Source of the DNA: Panicum virgatum | Lineage: Eukaryota > Streptophyta > Magnoliopsida > Poales > Poaceae | Direction: 5' to 3' | NCBI RefSeq assembly: GCF_016808335.1 | Contig: NC_053143.1 | Span: forward strand, 6,085,694-6,149,693 | DNA: 64,000 nt | In this document: positions 23,600-34,994 of the stretch, in pieces | How positions within the stretch are numbered: position 1 is the first letter of the stretch | How the letters are laid out: every line of letters begins with the position of its first letter | Program-made: the position numbers and the translations under genes | Notes under the pieces: generated by a model | The model's input: the letters and a program-made list of their open reading frames with translations, nothing else | Told to the model about the DNA's origin: nothing | Database searches by the model: none

Positions 23600-23990
23600 A
23601 TGGAAGCAAACGACGAAGGCGATGGCGTGCAGATGGCAGAGGTCGCATCCGCCGCAGAGCACGTTCGTCCTCCAACTCAAACCAATGTAAGAAAAGCAAG
23701 AATCTATTTTCTTAATCCATGTCCTCTAAATTATCTTGTCTCAAAATAGCATAGAATTTTTGGATAAAATTATGCCAAAATCCCTATAGGAAATCAATGC
23801 GAGGCCTAAAAGAAAAGTTACACTTTTTTCTTTCTACAAGAAGGCACATGAAGAAGAGCAAAATGATAATGATATGGTTGATCAAAATCCTCGGTTAGAA
23901 GAAAATGAATTAGAAGAGGATCTAGCTCCAGCTCCTCCCAAAGTTCAGAGATTAAATTCAGATGCTAGTGTTCTAAATGCTCTATATTGA
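23600..23990 (+). pseudogene. Two-exon fragment, possibly the N-terminus of a hAT-type protein
   Basis: Exon 1 (23600-23686) begins with ATG and ends at AAT|GTAAG. Exon 2 begins after TATAG at 23790 in the same phase and stops at 23988-23990, giving 95 residues. It is acidic and holds a short basic stretch (PKRKVTLFSFYKKA) like the N-termini of TTF-finger hAT proteins as I recall them. No catalytic region follows: the copia element starts 136 bp downstream, so the gene is probably cut short. Assignment is tentative; the splice phasing is the stronger evidence. Confidence 0.4.
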
Positions 23991-24125
23991 GAGAGAGAGA
24001 TGGCAATGAAGGTCACGACAGATTCGATTATCAGTGCTTTCAATACAGTGAAGAATCACGCCGTGAAATTTAAATGAAAAAGTAAGATATATTGACCACT
24101 TTTTCAAATTATTTATTTCTGTGTA

Positions 24126-25105
24126 TGAGGGACCGAATCTGGCGACCAGAGAGGGGTGAATGGGAGCCGATCAAAATTTCTCTCGAAATCAATCTGTCGG
24201 CTTATATCCCAAAAATCACCACAAACCCTCGAACCTAGGGTGAGAGAGTAGCTATGGACTAACTATCTCTAAGTAAAAACCCCTAGGAACAGAAACAGAA
24301 GCAATGCGGAAAAACTCCCCAAACAGCAGCTCTGCTGAGTCAGACCGGTCTGACCGCTAGCACAGACCGGTCAGACCGGTCGCTCCTAGACAGCTCGCAA
24401 CCAAAGCTCCAAATTGCAAATCTCGAGCAAACGATGTCTAAATCCAACGAAACTTGGAGAATACCTTCACACCTGTCCCGTGAACATATCCCCAAGATAT
24501 CTCTCCTAAAAGATTAGAGGAACTAGAGAACTCGAGGAAAGATCAAAGATGATTGGGGTTTTCTCAAGAACGTGAAAAGTCTTAATCCGAGGAACTCGTG
24601 AATCTTGAGAGTTTAGCCCTGGGCTAGATGGTCAAGAAACAAAACACGAAGTCCCCAAACCGTCCAAGAGAAAGCTTCGATCTCAAAAACGACCAAAAGA
24701 GAGGAAATCAAGCCATGAACAAGAGATGAATGGGAACACAGACGAGCTGCTCAAAGGGGACCTCAATTTCATCCAAATTCATCGTGATTTACAGAGGACC
24801 TCACCTATACAAGAGCTAGACCTCCACCCATTCATCCACCCTCTCAAATTTGTGGACCTAGCTATAATCTAGACCACTTGTACCATGGAGACTTCGGCCT
24901 AACCCTAGAACAGAGGGAGGAGCAAGGAGAAAACAGAAATGACTCGTGGCTTCGAGGCTCACCCGTCCAAGGGGGCAGGTGAGATATATTTATCGACTCC
25001 CGGGGGAGACCGGTCAGACCGGTCACATCCCAGAAATGACCTCCACTCTGAAATTCAAACTAAAACGCCCGTAGGGGCAAAACCAGAAAAGGGTACAACA
25101 TTTCA
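24126..25105 (-). repeat. 3' LTR of the copia element
   Basis: 980 bp; on the plus strand it starts TGAGGGACC and ends TTTCA. It contains clustered palindromes of the type AGACCGGTCTGACC / GGTCAGACCGGTC (about 24345-24380 and 25008-25022). Confidence 0.9.
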
Positions 25106-27640
25106 TCTGTTGAGGTGGATGACGACGCTGAATGTGTCGAGGTGCTTCCCGCGTCGAAATCGCCTCCTCCTCAACCAAGTCTGGTGTCTCCTCAGGTGCA
25201 GCTGGTGAAGCCTGAGTCACCTGCTCGATCGGCCCTCGTGAAGTAGACGTAGTCGGATCGGGGCCGTCATCATCGTCCGAGCTCGTGGCGGAGGCAACTG
25301 GGTCCACAGCACGCGTGGTAGCCTCAACCTCGCCCTCCGCAGCTTCTTCCTCCTCATCTTCAAAGATGGAGGTGTCGAGCTCATCATCTCCTGCAACTTC
25401 AAAGACAGAAGAATTGCACGGTGCAGTCTCGTCGAAAGTGACCTCACAAGTCCCTCTGACGATGTTAGTATCAATAATCAGCACACTGTAAGCTCTGGAG
25501 TGAGAAGCATACCCGAGAAAAATGCCGTCATACGAGCGAGACTCAAACTTATCAAGATTTCCATCTTTCAGCACAAAGCACCGGCAACCGAACACTCTGA
25601 GATGATCAACACGGGGCTGGCGTCCAAATCGCAACTCATAAGAAGTCCTGTGCATGAAAGCACACAAGAAAATGCGATTGGACACGTAACAAGCGGTGTT
25701 AACCGCCTCAGCCCAGTATTTGCGAGGAGTCCTATGCTCATCGAGAATCGTCCTCGCCATCTCAACCAGCGTCCGATTCTTCCGCTCTACAATTCCATTC
25801 TGCTGTGCACTGTAGGGAGAACAATACTGGTGTTCAAGCCCTTGATAACTGCAAAAGGAGTCAAAACGAGCGTTTTTGAATTCTGTGCCATTATCACTGC
25901 GTATCGCTCGCATGGCCTGGGGTAGCTCGTTTTTCAACCTCAAGATCAAGTCTCGAACAAACTCGAAAGCCTCATCCTTGGTTCTCATGAAAAAGACCCA
26001 AGAATAGCGAGAAAAATCGTCCACGATCACAAGAACGTACCACTTCCCACCAACAGACATCACCCTAGAAGGACCAACTGTGTCCATGTGTAGCAACTCT
26101 CCAGGGTGAGCGGTCATCACCTGATTAACAGGTGGATGTGAAGTAGAATCATCTTCCCGTGGCGACACGGATGGCAAACAAGGTCCTTTTCAAACTTCAA
26201 TTTGGGTAATCCTCGGATTAGGCCAAGTGAGCTAAGTCTCGACAACAAATTGAAGCTCAAATGTCCAAGTCTCCTATACCACTTCCACAAATCAGAGGAA
26301 GGACCAGCCAACAAGCAACGAGAAGGGCCAAGAGGAGTTCCAGAAAAGTCAACCAAGAAAACCCGATCGCGAGGTGTAATCCGGCAAACCAAATCTCCTC
26401 TGGAATCCAATACACGTGAACAGCCCTCCTTGAAGCGAACCTCAAACCCCTCATCAAGAAATTGCGAAACAGAGAGCAAATTAAAGACAAGATTCGAAAC
26501 CAAAGCAACTTCTCTCAGGGTGAAGCGATCAGAAACTAGAACAGCGCCAAGTCCACATACCTTTCCTCTTCCATTATCCCCGAACACAATGTACTCCTTT
26601 GAACACATCGGGGTGAGGCTGGAGAACCATTTGTCATTCCCGGTCATGTGGCGCGAACAACCGGAGTCCATGATCCACCTGTTCTCCAAGCCTCCAACCT
26701 GCACATCAGTAGTGAGACAAAGGGTGAGCAAATGTCTCAACACTGGGGTTAGCAAAGTGAGAAGCAAACTAGTGTCGAGCCATTTGCTCTACAGAAGGGT
26801 TAGCAAAACCAGGCAAAACGTATCCCCCGTCCCGTCTACCGCGTGACTGACGAACACCACCGCGAGAAAAGCGTGGTGCCTCGAAACCTCCTCCAAAGCC
26901 TCGATCCCATGGTCCATAGCCGTACTGAAAACGACCAGGAGCACGACCGGCAAAGCGACCACCCGCTGGAGCATGGTAAGCACCACCGTCTCCCTGACCT
27001 CCACCTATACGGCACGCCCTAGCATCTTGCCTACCACCACGCCGAGGAGGACCATGCACCCGAGCAGAGTACATGTCCGCGTTCCGTCTCTCCTGCTCAC
27101 GCCTCACAGCCCGCTTCCTTCTGAAGCAAAACTCCTCCATGTGACCTTCCCTGTCACAGTACTCGCAGTGGTACCTCACATCACGCTTGGGAGGTGGAGG
27201 CCTAGCCTGCGAACGGGAAGGAGCAGCCCTCTTCTTCTGGGCAACCTTAGCTGCGGCAGCAGGGAGCGTGTCGAGGGGATTCCTCAGCTCATTGGGCTTT
27301 GGAACTCAAACCTGCTTCTCTAGAGGTGCTTTTTGTGGTTCTTTCAGCACACCATCCACGTGGTCAACAAGCGAAGGCTGCGTGCTCGAACCAGCAGTGT
27401 TTATAGCACTCTGAACTCCAGCAACCTTGCCGATCTTACCATACACATGTCAAAGTCTGACTTCGTGTAGGTGTAACCGACCCCAAAACCATCACCACGC
27501 TTAAACTGCTTAATCATCATGCCCAACTACGGCTCACTAGCAGAAACCCAACTAAGAATCGCCCTAAGATAGGTATTCTCATTCTCCAAGTTTGCTTTCT
27601 CTACCGCAAGATTATCCAAATCAGAGATCAAACCAGGGCA
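25106..27640 (-). pseudogene. Copia pol remnant: protease-like, GAG-pre-integrase and integrase regions
   Basis: Reading leftwards: a Cys/His knuckle (C-X2-C-X4-H-X4-C) near 27160 followed by a Gly/Arg-rich stretch; a protease-like motif MDSGCSRHM near 26680; a GAG-pre-integrase zinc region near 26200; and the integrase core about 26100-25700 with candidate catalytic Asp, Asp and Glu in VDDFSRY, RSDNG and GIVERKN. The frame changes near 27180, 26768 and 26150, and the region after integrase stops at the LTR border without reverse transcriptase. Not functional on its own. Confidence 0.85.
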
Positions 27641-27646
27641 AACAGA

Positions 27647-29509
27647 TCAGTCAATAGGTGGTCTAGACTCCACAATCTTAGTTTTCCCTAAAGACTTAAC
27701 CAAGGCGTTCTTCTCATCTAGCTCCAACCTAAGCGTGGGACAAAGCTTGCAAGCACCAAGCAGAACTGGCCTAGACTTCATCTCCTCTAGCTCGCACACA
27801 ACAGTAGCAAACTTGGACTGCAACGAAGCTAGATCGGACTTAAAGATAGGACACTCATCACATTCAAGCACATCGCTAATAATAGGAACGTCTTTAACCA
27901 GTTTTAGTTCATGCTTGGCCTTAGCGAGCTCATGAGACATGTCAGCAAGTGAAGTCTTAGCAACATCTAAGTTCGCGACGTTCTCATCATGCTTGGCAAG
28001 GAGAGAAACAAGATCGTTCATGTGAGATATGCAGCCAGCGCACTCATCCTCACTAGATTTCTCCCTAGCACAAGTCAGCTCAACCCTAAGCTTTCTACGC
28101 TCTCTAGCTGCTTCCTTAAGCAGCCTTTTCTGGTTGTCGAGAGCGGCGTACAACTCCCTAACTTCTGTATCTAGCAGGTCAATCGTGGAGTTTACCTTTG
28201 GATCACTCTCGGATCCAGGAGAAGAGTCGGCGTGCGTTGGTGTAGTATGTCCACCTGAAGACGCACGAGCACCATCGGCTTCACCCGCCATGGTGCAGAA
28301 GCCCTTGCGCCGACCGGCCGCCAAGCAAAGACCGATGAAGCCGGTGGCTTCCTTGTCCCGCTTCTTCTTTTTCTTGTCGTCGCCGTCGGAGGTCGGTGAA
28401 GAAGAGCGGTCGGTGTCGGAGCTCTTGTCGAGGTCGCTGAGCTGCGCCAGAAAGGCCTTCTCCCACTTCTTGGCCTTGTACTTGAAGCGCTTCTTGAGCG
28501 ACTCCTTGTCAAAGCGTCCTCTCCGATCACGACTGCGGTGCTTGTGGCACCGACGCTCCTTGTTGGAGCCTCCCTCGTCGCGGTGGCGGTGGCGGTAGTA
28601 GTCGAAGTGGTTGTTCTGGCCACCGCCGGACTTCTTGGGGCAATCGGCGATGAAGTGGTTCAGATCGCCGCAGTTGTAGCACCCAGGGTTCTTCTTCCTC
28701 TGCCTGTTGTGGTAGACGCGCTGGAACTTGCTGATGAGGAGGCACAAGTCGTCGTCGCCCAGCGTCTCCAGCTGCTCATCTGTAACAGAAGGCAAAGAGG
28801 CAAGAGAAAAGCCAAGAGCAGAGTTAGCGTTAGAGCTCGATCCACCTGGGCCAGTCACAAGAGCGATGCTCTTGGAAGGAGGGGCACTATTGAGCTTGGC
28901 TCGTGTTTGGTTATCCACCTCTGTGGCCTTGAGCTTGCTGAAAAGCTCGTTCACGGTCAGAGTCTCATAGCCAGCAGATTCAATGATCGTGTTCACCTTG
29001 AGATCCCACACAGAGCGGTCAAGTGCGTAGAGCAACTTGAGGGCCTTCTCGTGCTCTGTGTACTCAAGGGTATCAGCAGATCTATTCGCATTGACTTTGT
29101 TCACAATCGAATAAAACCGACTGAACATCAAGTCAATGCTCTCACCCGGCTCCTGTGTGAAGTTCTCATATTCATGCCGGTGAGTCTCGTACAGCCTGGC
29201 CTTGACCTGAGGTGTGCCCTCGTGGTAGTTCTCAAGGCACGTCCAAATCTTGTGGGTTTCCTGAAAACCCTGGACGCGTGAGAACTCTGCACGAGAAACG
29301 CCAGCGAACAAGGCATTGACAGCCTTGGCGTTAGCCTCATGCTCAGTCACTTGAAGAGGAGTGACTCGAGCGGCAAACACCACGTAAGCCTGGTTCTTGG
29401 TAATATCCCAGACCTCGGCTCCCATGCTCTACAAGAAGTCTCTCATGCGAACCTTCCAGTAGGCATAGTCCTCGCCGGAAAACACCGGGATCTTCCCAAG
29501 ACTCGCCAT
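27647..29509 (-). pseudogene. Copia gag with a premature stop
   Basis: Capsid-like protein of the retrotransposon. An ATG at 29507-29509 opens the frame, and a TAG at 29429-29431 interrupts it 26 codons later; the remaining 592 codons are open to 27647. The central part matches the UBN2/gag domain, a zinc knuckle CYNCGDLNHFIADC lies near residues 250-265 of the open part, and the C-terminal third is charged and probably coiled. The stop lies where a CAG codon would restore reading, an apparent C-to-T change. Confidence 0.85.
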
Positions 29510-29559
29510 GGTCGCCAAGTGGTTTTCGAACCGGTTAAGATACTAAAAATCTCAACCAA

Positions 29560-29571
29560 GCTCTAATACCA
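29560..29571 (-). promoter_or_regulatory. tRNA primer-binding site of the copia element
   Basis: On the minus strand TGGTATTAGAGC, two bases inside the 5' LTR; it differs at one base from the TGGTATCAGAGC complement of plant initiator tRNA-Met. Confidence 0.85.
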
Positions 29572-29573
29572 AT

Positions 29574-30551
29574 TGAGGGACCGAAACTGGCGACCAAAGG
29601 GGGGTGAATGGGAGTCGATCAAAATTTCTCTCGAAATCGATCCGTCGGCCTATATCTCAAAAATCACCACAAACCCTCGAACCTATGGTGAGAGAGTAGC
29701 TATGGACTAGCTATCTCTAAGCAAAAACCCCTAGGAACAGAAACGGAAGCAATGCGGAAAAACTCCCCAAACAGCAGCTCTGCTGAGTCAGACCGGTCTG
29801 ACCGCTAGCACAGACCGGTCAGACCGGTCGCTCCCAGCAGCCCGCAACCAAAGCTCCAAATGGCAAATCTCGAGCAAACGATGTCTAAATCCAACGAAAC
29901 TTGGAGGATACCTTCACACCTATCCCGTGAACATATCCCCAAGAGATCTCTATTAAAAGATTAGAGGAACTAGAGAACTCGAGAAAAGATCAAAGAGGAT
30001 TGGGGTTTTCTCAAGAACGTGAAAGCCTTAATCCGAGGAACTCGTGAATCTTGAGAGTTTAGCCCTGGGCTAGATGGTCAAGAAACAAAACACGGAGTCC
30101 CCAAACCGTCCCAGAGAAAGCTTCGATCTCAAAAATCATCAAAAGAGAGGAAATCAAGCCATGAACAAGAGATGAACGGGAACACACACGAGCTGCTCAA
30201 AGGGGACCTCGATTTCATTCAAATTCATCGTGATTTACAGAGGACCTCACCTATACAAGAGCTAGACCTCCACCCATTCATCCACCCTCTCAAATTTGTG
30301 GACCTAACTATAATCTAGACCACTTGTACCATGGAGACCTCGGCCTAACCCTAGAACAGAGGGAGGAGCAAGGAGAAAACAGAAATGACTCGTGGCTTCG
30401 AGGCTCACCCGTCCAAGGGGGCAGGTGAGACATATTTATCGACTCCCGGGGGAGACCGGTCAGACCGGTCACATCCTAGAAATGACCTCCACTCTGAAAT
30501 TCAAACTAAAACGCCCGTAGGGGCAAAACCGGAAAAGGGTATAAGATTTCA
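29574..30551 (-). repeat. 5' LTR of the copia element
   Basis: 978 bp, starts TGAGGGACC and ends TTTCA on the plus strand, with the same GGTCAGACCGGTC palindromes as the other LTR. Differences from the 3' LTR are scattered single bases and a few short indels. Confidence 0.9.
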
Positions 30552-33070
30552 TCCGACGGCGGAGTTTCTTTCTTCAACTCTAAGTCTTCTCCGTGATGCC
30601 GCCACGTCGATGAAGATCCGGTTCGCGGTTTTTGAGGGGTCCGCGAAACCCGGGTAGGTGGCCGATTTTGAGAAAACCGCCAAAACTTCACGCGCGGGAA
30701 GATTTCCGCCTCCACGCCGTGGCCCTAGACGCCGTTCCCGCCTCGGCCTTCTGACGGCCCTAGACGCCGCCCGACGCCCGTCACCTCCTCGCCCGCAGCG
30801 AGGGCCTAGATGCCGTCGACGCCCGTCGCCTCCGTCAGTCCTGAGACCAACGCCCGTGCCTCCACGACTTGGCGTCTTCAACCGCGGTCTGCCTCCTTGG
30901 TTTTGTGGCGCAAACCAAGAAACCCGCCTTCCGTCGCCGCTTGCACCCTCGATCCAGGAATGGACGCCACAGCTACCGCCCGGCCTGAGCTCTTCCACGG
31001 CAACTCTCCGTCGACACTCGACGCCCGTGTATCTGCAATCCAAAGACCAAGCGCACAATCACATTGTACGGTTGACAATTCACTCATCACAGGCAGGATA
31101 GAGTACTCTGTTCCTCGTTGTATTGTCATTGCTGTAAATGCCTAGCTAGTGTATACTTGTGTGGATAATGAAAAGTGGAGATGTCACTGATCCGCCACTG
31201 AAACAATATATATGTTTATCTGTCCGGCTGGCCCCCTTTAATTCCCTCTCCAGCTCCGCCACTGGGCAGACGCCATGGCCGGCGGCAGCCGAGGCACGGC
31301 ACATGGCGCTATGCCACGCCGGAGTTCGCCGTCGACGACAATCGGCTCTGAAAAAACACCTGCGACACTCTGAAGCTTCTTGACTAGTTTTCACCCACGC
31401 AGTCCCCCTCCAACGCGGCTGACACCATCGCCGGCGGGTAACCGCACTTCCGTTCGCGGCAACCCACCACAACAGCTTCTCCCGACTCCAACCAGCGACT
31501 CCTATATCTGCGCCTCGATCTCCTGAGCACCCTGCGCCCCCTTGCCGGTCCCCTGGTCGGCCGGCGCAGGGAGCTCCACGGCGCTGCCCTTGGCCGCGGC
31601 TCGGGAACGCGGCGGCGCTCGCGTTCCGGCCATGCCGGGTGCGGAACCGGCCATCCGACAATAGCTCCCTCATCTAGAACTCCTCGACCCTCCTAGGCCA
31701 ACCAGCAAGAACCCAGAACGCCGGGAAGGCATTGCTCACCGACGGGCCTCCGTGTCCACACGACAGCAGCCCGAGGAAGGGGACGACGGCGGAACGGGGG
31801 ATGCGGCTGATGGCTTGTCTCGGGAAGGGATCAAATGGGTTTCTGGGTGTGTGGTGGCGCTGTTGGTTCGAGGAATTTGAGGGAGACTGAGCGACGACGA
31901 TGAATTTCTGGCGGCAATGGTGAGCTCGGCTGGACGGATGAACTGATGAAAGGGGAGATAAATCGGTCAGGGATGGGTTCTTATGCAAATCCTTACCCCC
32001 CCCCCCCCCCCCCCCCCAATCCCTGAGCCAGCTGCTGTCTGCTTGCTTGGACGTGCATGAGGTGCGAAATCGACGCGTGGAGTACCTTGAATTTGGTCGC
32101 GAAATCACCTGCCTGCTCGAGGAAGAAGATAGGGACGCGAGGTACAGTAGCATTCTGAATTTACTGAATCTGCACCCAAAAAAAATTCTGTGTTTACTCC
32201 CTCTGAAACAAAAACTTGCAGCCCTGGATTCTCCAGATTCCACTACCGAACATTGAAATCATCCAAGAGAAAAATTGTAGCTCTGACATTTAGTTACAAT
32301 GTTTCTTTCGGGATCCACCTCAAATTCGGCCTCTAAGTCATTCAATTTCCGTCTTGAACATTGTTGTTTCCCTGAATTCAGGCCAAAAATGCAGTTTCAG
32401 TCAATGTGCTCAAACCTGCCACATTCAGATTTAGATCTCTCCAGATTTCATTATTGAACACTGAAATTGGTTAAAAAAAGTTATAGAGGGTTCATCCAGC
32501 TACAGTTTTCATGTTTTACACTTTGCTTGATTCGAGCTCTATCTTGTTAAAAAAAAAAAGGCTCCAAACCCTGCTGTTGCCATTGAGTCAAACCTGAATG
32601 TTTCTAAACCCGAACTTGCAGGGCATTGTTCTCAAAATTCTTCTAAAAATCTCCAAAAATCAAAGTTGTAGATTTGATATTTCTCCAAAAATTTTGTTTC
32701 AGGCACCTTTGCAGAGTTGGCCTCTAACCATTCCAAAAATTTCTCTGAACAGATAGTGGTCAGGCTGTTTTTCTGAATATTCAGCTGAGTTCAGACTGTC
32801 AATTGCTTCCAGCATGCTTCAAGCATACTAAAACAGCACATACACTTCATGAACCAAAAAAAAAGATGTTGAATTTGCAAATATATACAAGATAGTGCAG
32901 CAGAAAAGTACTTTTTTTGCTCAAAAAAAAGAAAAGAAAAGGAGGACCTTTGTGTTTGTTGATCCTCAATTTGATGTTAAGCAAATGGATTTCAGTATTT
33001 CACACATAAAACAGATACTCCAATTTGTGTAATTGGCCTCCAATTGAACGTCGATCGTGTCCTACATTAC
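30552..33070. other. Unassigned flank: GC-rich then AT-rich
   Basis: 30552-31700 is GC-rich and open in several frames on both strands without a recognisable domain. A run of 22 C lies at 31996-32017. A plus-strand stretch near 32050-32141 looks exon-like (acidic, ending at a possible GTACAG donor) but cannot be linked to anything. 32250-33070 is AT-rich with no gene. Confidence 0.4.
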
Positions 33071-33388
33071 CTAGAACTGCAGTAGCATAACGATCAAGTT
33101 CAGCACCACACCAAGTGCAGAGAGACCGATGTAGATATGTGAGGAGAGCTGACAAGCAGTGCAGAATGTCAGGACAGCGATAGCCGAAAAAGAGACCAAG
33201 CGGATGACCAGCCCGCGACGAGCCACAGATTTGGACAGGATCCCGACGAACAGGCCCAGGGTGGTGAAGGCCAGACCTCCAAAAATTGTGAACTTGATGT
33301 AGTCAGGAGCATCCTTTAAGAGAGGGTACGCCGTCACGCATGCGGGTAGGAATGCGGCAAAAGCTTGCACCATAACAGTATCGACCTC
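33071..33388 (-). CDS. Small multi-pass membrane protein, last exon or complete ORF
   Basis: An exon beginning after a splice acceptor (AATAACAG|GAGGTC, exon start 33388) and ending at a stop at 33071. An ATG at 33371-33373 gives 100 residues; upstream of it the exon is open for five more codons. About three or four hydrophobic segments are visible (roughly residues 2-20, 28-46, 55-78 and 80-98), separated by short basic loops, so an integral membrane protein is expected. No family was recognised. No upstream exon is visible before the hAT element at 33589, so either translation starts in this exon or the 5' part has been lost or lies beyond the insertion. The composition is unlike the repeat frames nearby. 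Confidence 0.55.
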   Translation of the reverse strand, partial: EVDTVMVQAFAAFLPACVTAYPLLKDAPDYIKFTIFGGLAFTTLGLFVGILSKSVARRGLVIRLVSFSAIAVLTFCTACQLSSHIYIGLSALGVVLNLIVMLLQF

Positions 33389-33588
33389 CTGTTATTAAGA
33401 AAAAGGATGCAGTTTTTATGAGGCGTGAAAGGAGATTTTTTTTCTTACTGTAGGATGGGAGGTGAATTTAAATGTACTGTAAACAAATTCATCAGGAAGC
33501 CGCACAATGCAAGTTTTTTTATGACGACATGAACAGGTTATTAAAAAAACAATAATGAGATGTTATCTTTAAAATGATGCTTCAGTTA

Positions 33589-34747
33589 CATGGTTTTTAC
33601 GGTGGTAAGGCGAGGCGAGGCGAATCACCCCCTTCCAGACGCCTAGGCGAGTATGGCGTGCGGCGAGGCGACGCCATACACATACCTTAACCTAGATGGA
33701 GTGATAGAAACATAACTTGTTGCTGCAAGTTTTGGAGCCCATGTAGCAGACATCCTCCCACTTCCAGTTGCCCTTGTCCCTTGTAACAGCAAGTTAAATA
33801 TTTTTGTAATATGATTAATTGAATAAATATGGATGTGGATCAACTGAAATACCTTCTTGATGGCCTGAGCCTGACTTCTCTTTTCTTCTTGTCCCAAGCA
33901 GCAAGCTACATGAGTTCAAAAAACAGAGCACTGAGCAGAGCACATTGCACTAACACATAGCAAGCAGCAAGCAGCATGAATGAAAAGCAAAGAAGGTGGG
34001 GGGAGACATACCTCTGGCTGACGTGAAGGAAGGGCGTTGGCAGAGAGGCAGAGCAGAGAAAGGAAGCAGACACGAATCGATGGAGGCGTCAATCTGCAGG
34101 TGGAGGCTTCAATTGGCAGCCGGGCGGAGCGCAGGTCGGGCTCAGGAGCAGCAGCAGAGGATGGAGAGGCGTGGAGTAACAGCAGAGGATGGTGGCGCGG
34201 GAGCCGATCTGCAGCGTCAATCGGCGGAAGGGGCGACGGGTGGAGCAGATCGGGCTCGGGCTTCAATCCGCAGACTGGCGGACGACCGGAGCAGAGGGGG
34301 ACGGCCAGAGCAGAGGCGGACGGGCGGACGGCCGCAGCAGAATCGGCGGACGGGCGGACGGCGAGCTGGATGCCGGCGGCGCGCCGCTGAATTCCAGGTT
34401 TGCCCTGTTCTCTCCCCCCTCCCCTCTTCTCTCTTTCCTCCGCTCTCTCTCCCTTCCCGCGCTGAAGCGATGCGGCGGCCCGCGCGGGAGTATAGGCACG
34501 CGATTTCCCGCGCGCGCCCGCTCTGCTCCATTTCCCCTGCGCGCGCAAGGCGCCGGCGCGTTTTTTTCAACCTTTTTCCCGCGCGCGCGACCGCCTTACC
34601 CTCCGTGTGGCGTCCTCCCGATGCCTTAGCGACGCCTTGGCGCACGAGGCGACGCCATACGAACGACGGGCGTGGCGGAGGAGACACCCCAATCTGAAGC
34701 TCGCCTGGACGCCAAGGCGACGCTTAGGCGACGCCGTGAAAACCATG
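33589..34747. mobile_element. Non-autonomous hAT element (1159 bp)
   Basis: The ends are CATGGTTTTTACGG (33589) and its near inverse CCGTGAAAACCATG (to 34747), followed inward by GGCGAGGCG / CGCTTAGGCGACGCC repeats. Flanks TTCAGTTA (33581-33588) and TTCAGTTC (34748-34755) form an 8-bp duplication with one mismatch, the size typical of hAT. Inside, the minus strand shows exon-like pieces with splice signals (for example about 33855-33905 flanked by TGTAG and GTATTT) and a GC-rich block at 34000-34600, but no transposase. Confidence 0.8.
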
Positions 34748-34994
34748 TTCAGTTCAATTACTGTCTCATCTAGTATACATGTAGATGTGTGCCAAATTAA
34801 AGGATAATAAAGGCTACGGGAGTGGGAGCAGGAATTTTACGGGTGGTTGTTGGACTGGAGCGGCAACACCACTGCCAACCCGACGAGCTTGTCCTCCTGC
34901 CTCCAAGTCATAATCGGCCAGCAATGATTCGCGACGCTGTTGTGACTGCAAGTCATATTCACGCCACCAATGCTGGATCAACAATTCAATGAAA

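Larger units (their letters stand above)
24126..30551 (-). mobile_element. Ty1/copia retrotransposon, internally deleted
   Basis: Two closely similar LTRs (24126-25105 and 29574-30551) bound gag, a protease-like region and integrase, all on the minus strand. Reverse transcriptase and RNase H are absent: coding sequence downstream of integrase runs directly into the 3' LTR near 25106, and no polypurine tract remains there. A primer site matching initiator tRNA-Met lies inside the 5' LTR. The bases flanking the element (GTGTA and TCCGA) do not match, so the usual 5-bp duplication is missing. The long gag with an extended charged C-terminal region would fit a Sirevirus-like lineage (inference). 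Confidence 0.9.

Noticed and set aside
33916..34697. Long Arg/Gly/Ala-rich frames inside the hAT element as genes.
   Set aside because: Present on both strands in GC-rich sequence without domains; bounded by transposon ends.
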